A stretch of DNA of 7,901 nt, taken from Spirochaetaceae bacterium. GTDB lineage: Bacteria; Spirochaetota; Spirochaetia; B11-G9. Positions 5,595 to 7,901 of the stretch are shown one piece after another. The stretch's first letter is position 1. The number at the start of each line of letters is the position of its first letter. A program made the translations under genes and the position numbers. The stretch is from positions 1-7,901 of the forward strand of contig DAOVSY010000129.1 of assembly GCA_030633365.1 (NCBI GenBank), in the 5' to 3' direction. The notes beneath the pieces were generated by a model. That model was given only the letters and a program-made list of their open reading frames with translations, was not told where the DNA came from and searched no databases.

Positions 5595-7586
5595 TTATTC
5601 TGCTGCCGGAAGTATCAGGAGGACTGTAGTACCTTCATCGGGTTCCGATGAAAAAAGAAGCTTTCCGTTATGTTCTCCCACAATGCCCTTTGATACAGAT
5701 AGACCGAGACCGGTTCCCCCTTTTTCACGATTAGTAGAAAAGAGTGGAAGGCAAATTTTATCCATGTTTTCCAGGGGAATGCCCAATCCCTTATCCTCTA
5801 TTTTTATTTCTACACTATTCTCAACATCGTTAAAAGTACTGGAAATAGTAAGAGCATCTGTACGCTTCTCCAGAGCCTCACAGGCATTCTGAATCAGGTT
5901 GATAATTACCTGTTCCAGTCTCTGGGAATTCCCCCAAACATCCGGCAGTTTCTTATCCAGTAAAACAGTCAGATTATCGGTAGAGTTCTTGATCAGGTTA
6001 AAACAGAGATTTATCGAAGCTTCTATTATATTATTCAAGTCAACTCTCACTCTGGATTCAATTTCATCGTTTCTTGAATAAATCTTCAGATCTCTGACAA
6101 TCTTGTCAATCCTTTCAGCACCCTCAGTCAGGCCATTCAGATATCCTGGAACTTTTTCCCGCAAATCCAAATAGGGGAAGCCATTAATCGAAAAGTCGCC
6201 GTTGCTGTCATAATACTCATCCAGAACAATTCGTATATCCTTCCAGAAACCTGTAACCAAATCTGCATTTGACATAATAAACTGATTAGGATTATTGATT
6301 TCATGGGCTACTCCGGCAACAAGAATTCCCAGAGAAGAAAATTTATCAGCCTGAACAAGTTGCTCCCGCTGCATTTCCGACTGTCGTTCTGCAATCTTTC
6401 GATTGGTTATATCAACTCCTGTCAGCAATATCTGATCAGAAAATTCCGGCAATATAAAGCTTTCAGAAAAAAGAATAGTACGAACTTTCCCGGAAGAATC
6501 ATAAATATCAATATCTTCTGCATGTGTGTAGGTTTCTGAAAAACTCATCCCTATAATATGGAGGATTGTCTCTTTTGTTATCGAGAGAGTCAGGTCAACA
6601 AGGCTCTGCCCTATCAGTTCCTCTTTACAGAACCCAAGTTCAGATGCAAAAGAGTTGTTTACGTCCCGGATTGCCCCTTTTCTATCCAGCAGGATTCTTA
6701 CCCCCTGGCTCTCTTCATACAACAGCCGGTATTTTTGTTCTGATTGATGCAATTCCTGACGATAAGTGAAAACCGATTCAAGCATCCCCTCAAATCTGTT
6801 TAAAATTTCATATTCATCCGAATCGGTGGAAAACTGATTCACAGGCACTAAGGGACAGGTTTCCGGTTGTACGGAAATACCATGGAAAGTATCCAGAATA
6901 ATCTTCAGACAGGAGGTTAGTGGCTGCAGATAAATAAACATCATCAGCAAAATTGAAATAAAACTGGCAAGAATAACAATCGAAGGCCCAAGCAGATATT
7001 TTTTGAAAAGGAAATCAATATCATTAAAAAACATTCCTGTTCCCAGATAACATTCCAGTGAAGGAAGCCCGATTACATAAGATAACTTTTCGCCTGGATT
7101 ATCTGTTCCCGGGGGAGGATACTTATAGGTAACAAAACCCTGTCCCTCCGGACTTTGAGCCGCATTGATTAGGTCTTTGATATAATAGTTCCCATCAGAA
7201 TCCCTGGCTTCAAGCTGATAAGTACCTTCCAGTGAAGGTTCCAATGGTTGAACCAGCATTATACCGCCATAGGTACTCATAAAAACATAATTATTCATAG
7301 TTTCACTTCTATAAGTCATACGCCGAACAAGCTCACGAACCTGCTCAATAGCTTCATCCTTACTAATAGAACCGTTTTCATAAGAATTAATAATTGGGGT
7401 AATAGTGTTCAGACTGATGGAAACCTGTCGCTGGAGCTCTTTTTTACGCATATCAATTAAATTCTGTCTATAACTACCGGCAAGGGATATCAGAATAATC
7501 AACATAGTTGCAAAGACAAGGATAAGGGCAAAATACATTCTTATTCTTGTTCTCTTTAATTGAGAAAAAAATACAGGCTTTACCAT
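5595..7586 (-). CDS. Membrane sensor histidine kinase with Cache and PAS domains
   Basis: This 663-residue kinase has TM1 at about 17-37, then an extracytoplasmic segment (about 40-195) resembling a single Cache_2 domain: NNYVFMSTYGGIMLVQPLEPSLEGT (98-122, read as NNYVFMSTYGG then IMLVQPLEPSLEGT), GEKLSYVIGLP (165-175) and LGTGMFFNDID (181-191). TM2 is at about 197-220. A linker leads to a PAS domain (about 285-398, ending LLTGVDITNRK), followed by a HisKA H-box GVAHEINNPNQF (425-436) with His428 as the phospho-site. The catalytic domain shows the N-box IINLIQNACEAL (561-572; Asn567), G1 EDKGLGIP (597-604), F-box PLFSTN (614-619) and G2 GGTGLGLS (623-630); all key residues are present. Cache_2 domains usually sense small organic ligands, often carboxylates, but the ligand here is unknown. 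It should phosphorylate the adjacent regulator. No clear Shine-Dalgarno precedes the ATG. Confidence 0.95.
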   Translation of the reverse strand: MVKPVFFSQLKRTRIRMYFALILVFATMLIILISLAGSYRQNLIDMRKKELQRQVSISLNTITPIINSYENGSISKDEAIEQVRELVRRMTYRSETMNNYVFMSTYGGIMLVQPLEPSLEGTYQLEARDSDGNYYIKDLINAAQSPEGQGFVTYKYPPPGTDNPGEKLSYVIGLPSLECYLGTGMFFNDIDFLFKKYLLGPSIVILASFISILLMMFIYLQPLTSCLKIILDTFHGISVQPETCPLVPVNQFSTDSDEYEILNRFEGMLESVFTYRQELHQSEQKYRLLYEESQGVRILLDRKGAIRDVNNSFASELGFCKEELIGQSLVDLTLSITKETILHIIGMSFSETYTHAEDIDIYDSSGKVRTILFSESFILPEFSDQILLTGVDITNRKIAERQSEMQREQLVQADKFSSLGILVAGVAHEINNPNQFIMSNADLVTGFWKDIRIVLDEYYDSNGDFSINGFPYLDLREKVPGYLNGLTEGAERIDKIVRDLKIYSRNDEIESRVRVDLNNIIEASINLCFNLIKNSTDNLTVLLDKKLPDVWGNSQRLEQVIINLIQNACEALEKRTDALTISSTFNDVENSVEIKIEDKGLGIPLENMDKICLPLFSTNREKGGTGLGLSVSKGIVGEHNGKLLFSSEPDEGTTVLLILPAAE

Positions 7587-7604
7587 TTCGATATGTTAAC
7601 ACAG

Positions 7605-7619
7605 GCATAATTGCTATGC
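7605..7619. repeat. Short inverted repeat upstream of the kinase gene
   Basis: GCATA (7605-7609) and TATGC (7615-7619) flank five bases, 19 bp before the kinase start. A second small palindrome, TGTTAACA, is at 7594-7601. Either could be a regulator site or chance. I see no convincing promoter hexamers in the gap. Confidence 0.25.
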
Positions 7620-7653
7620 AAACAGAAATTATTACTACTCAATCCTGTTTATT

Positions 7654-7763
7654 GGGCGCCCGGGCGGGCTATTCGGGGGTTCCGTATTTTATATGGGCGG
7701 ATATGTAATCCGCCCCTACAAAACACCGCCTTCGGCACCCCTTCTATCCCTGGAGCATGGCTC
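7654..7763. repeat. GC-rich composite palindromic intergenic repeat
   Basis: A GC-rich block stands out from AT-rich flanks. It contains a perfect 10-bp palindrome CGCCCGGGCG (7657-7666); an imperfect outer inverted repeat (7666-7684 with 7733-7750, pairing GGG/CCC, GGGG/CCCC and CCG/CGG blocks); a perfect 8-bp inner hairpin GGGCGGAT/ATCCGCCC (7695-7702 and 7708-7715) followed by CCTACA; and a small GAGC/GCTC hairpin (7753-7763). This nested architecture is typical of REP- or MITE-like dispersed intergenic elements. I recall similar GTAGGGGCGGAT-type hairpins being abundant in some bacterial genomes. No transposase is present. Dispersal cannot be shown from one copy. Confidence 0.6.
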
Positions 7764-7782
7764 TATTCTGTTTTTAGTTTGA

Positions 7783-7901
7783 TTATATGGATATCATTGC
7801 AGCACTAAACAATATTTGTATTAAAAATATAAGCCCTCCAATAGCCAATGCAGATTTTCCATCTCTCACAATGCTTTGAAACTTAATTTTAATACCAACA
7901 C
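7783..7901 (-). CDS. C-terminal end of a membrane protein (partial)
   Basis: An open frame enters from the right edge and ends at TAA (7785-7783), giving 38 residues. It has a basic stretch (IKIKFQSIVRDGKSAL) followed by a strongly hydrophobic helix (AIGGLIFLIQILFSAAMISI) that reaches the stop codon. This is a plausible last transmembrane helix of a multi-pass inner-membrane protein. It loosely resembles the C-terminus of YeiH/UPF0324-type putative exporters, but the fragment is too short for a firm family call. It is co-directional with the kinase but separated from it by 196 bp with a repeat, so it is probably unrelated to the sensor operon. Confidence 0.5.
   Translation of the reverse strand, partial: VGIKIKFQSIVRDGKSALAIGGLIFLIQILFSAAMISI

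Larger units (their letters stand above)
7587..7782. other. Intergenic region upstream of the kinase
   Basis: This 196-bp gap has no gene. It contains the GC-rich composite repeat (7654-7763), an ACAGGATT on the minus strand (7641-7648) matching the motif repeated at the carbamoylase promoter, and the short palindromes near the kinase start. Its promoter is not obvious: the best candidate, TTGCAT-N17-TAACAT on the minus strand, is weak and would again start transcription at the ATG. Confidence 0.5.

Noticed and set aside
7587..7650. Kinase promoter TTGCAT-N17-TAACAT on the minus strand
   Set aside because: Only 3 of 6 and 4 of 6 matches to consensus, and the start point would fall on the ATG. 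Too weak to list as a promoter.
7611..7808. 65-codon plus-strand open frame
   Set aside because: Almost entirely inside the palindromic repeat block and overlapping the end of the partial membrane gene; no ribosome site or family features.

Overview
The window is a bacterial, fairly AT-rich segment in which every gene I can support lies on the minus strand. In transcription order (high to low coordinates) these are: the C-terminal end of a membrane protein (7901-7783), a sensor histidine kinase (7586-5595), a sigma-54-activating response regulator (5563-4130), a YtcJ-type amidohydrolase (3881-2271), a small DUF3311-like membrane protein (2205-1957), a sodium:solute symporter (1960-476), and the N-terminal part of an M20-family carbamoylase/amidase (326-1, running off the left edge). 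Shine-Dalgarno sites of the AGGAGG/AAAGGAG kind and the sigma-54 machinery point to a bacterium. A spirochaete or another low-GC environmental lineage would fit, but the sequence alone does not settle the taxon.

The main result is a regulatory circuit that can be read from the DNA. The kinase and regulator genes are adjacent (31 bp gap) and form a two-component system of the NtrB/NtrC-AtoS/AtoC architecture. The 248 bp gap downstream of the regulator holds a near-consensus sigma-54 (-24/-12) promoter (TGGCAC-N5-TTGC, 3894-3908) aimed at the amidohydrolase gene. About 200 bp upstream of it lies a cluster of GTTATAAC palindromes, including a perfect 36-bp palindrome, that looks like an enhancer for the regulator. 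The inferred flow is: an extracytoplasmic signal is sensed by a Cache domain, the kinase phosphorylates the regulator, the regulator binds the upstream sites, and sigma-54 transcription of amidohydrolase, small subunit and symporter follows. The predicted sigma-54 start point lies almost on the amidohydrolase ATG, with no Shine-Dalgarno, so the message may be leaderless.

The operon ends in a clear intrinsic terminator (421-454). The carbamoylase then has its own strong sigma-70-type promoter (TTGACA-N17-GATAAT, 383-411) bracketed by a direct repeat that could be an operator. Symporter, amidohydrolase and carbamoylase together suggest uptake and hydrolysis of an amide, ureide or N-carbamoyl compound. 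The substrate cannot be read from the sequence.

Upstream of the kinase, 7654-7763 is a GC-rich composite palindromic block in AT-rich surroundings. It looks like a dispersed intergenic repeat. I see no RNA genes, CRISPR arrays, transposases or phage genes.
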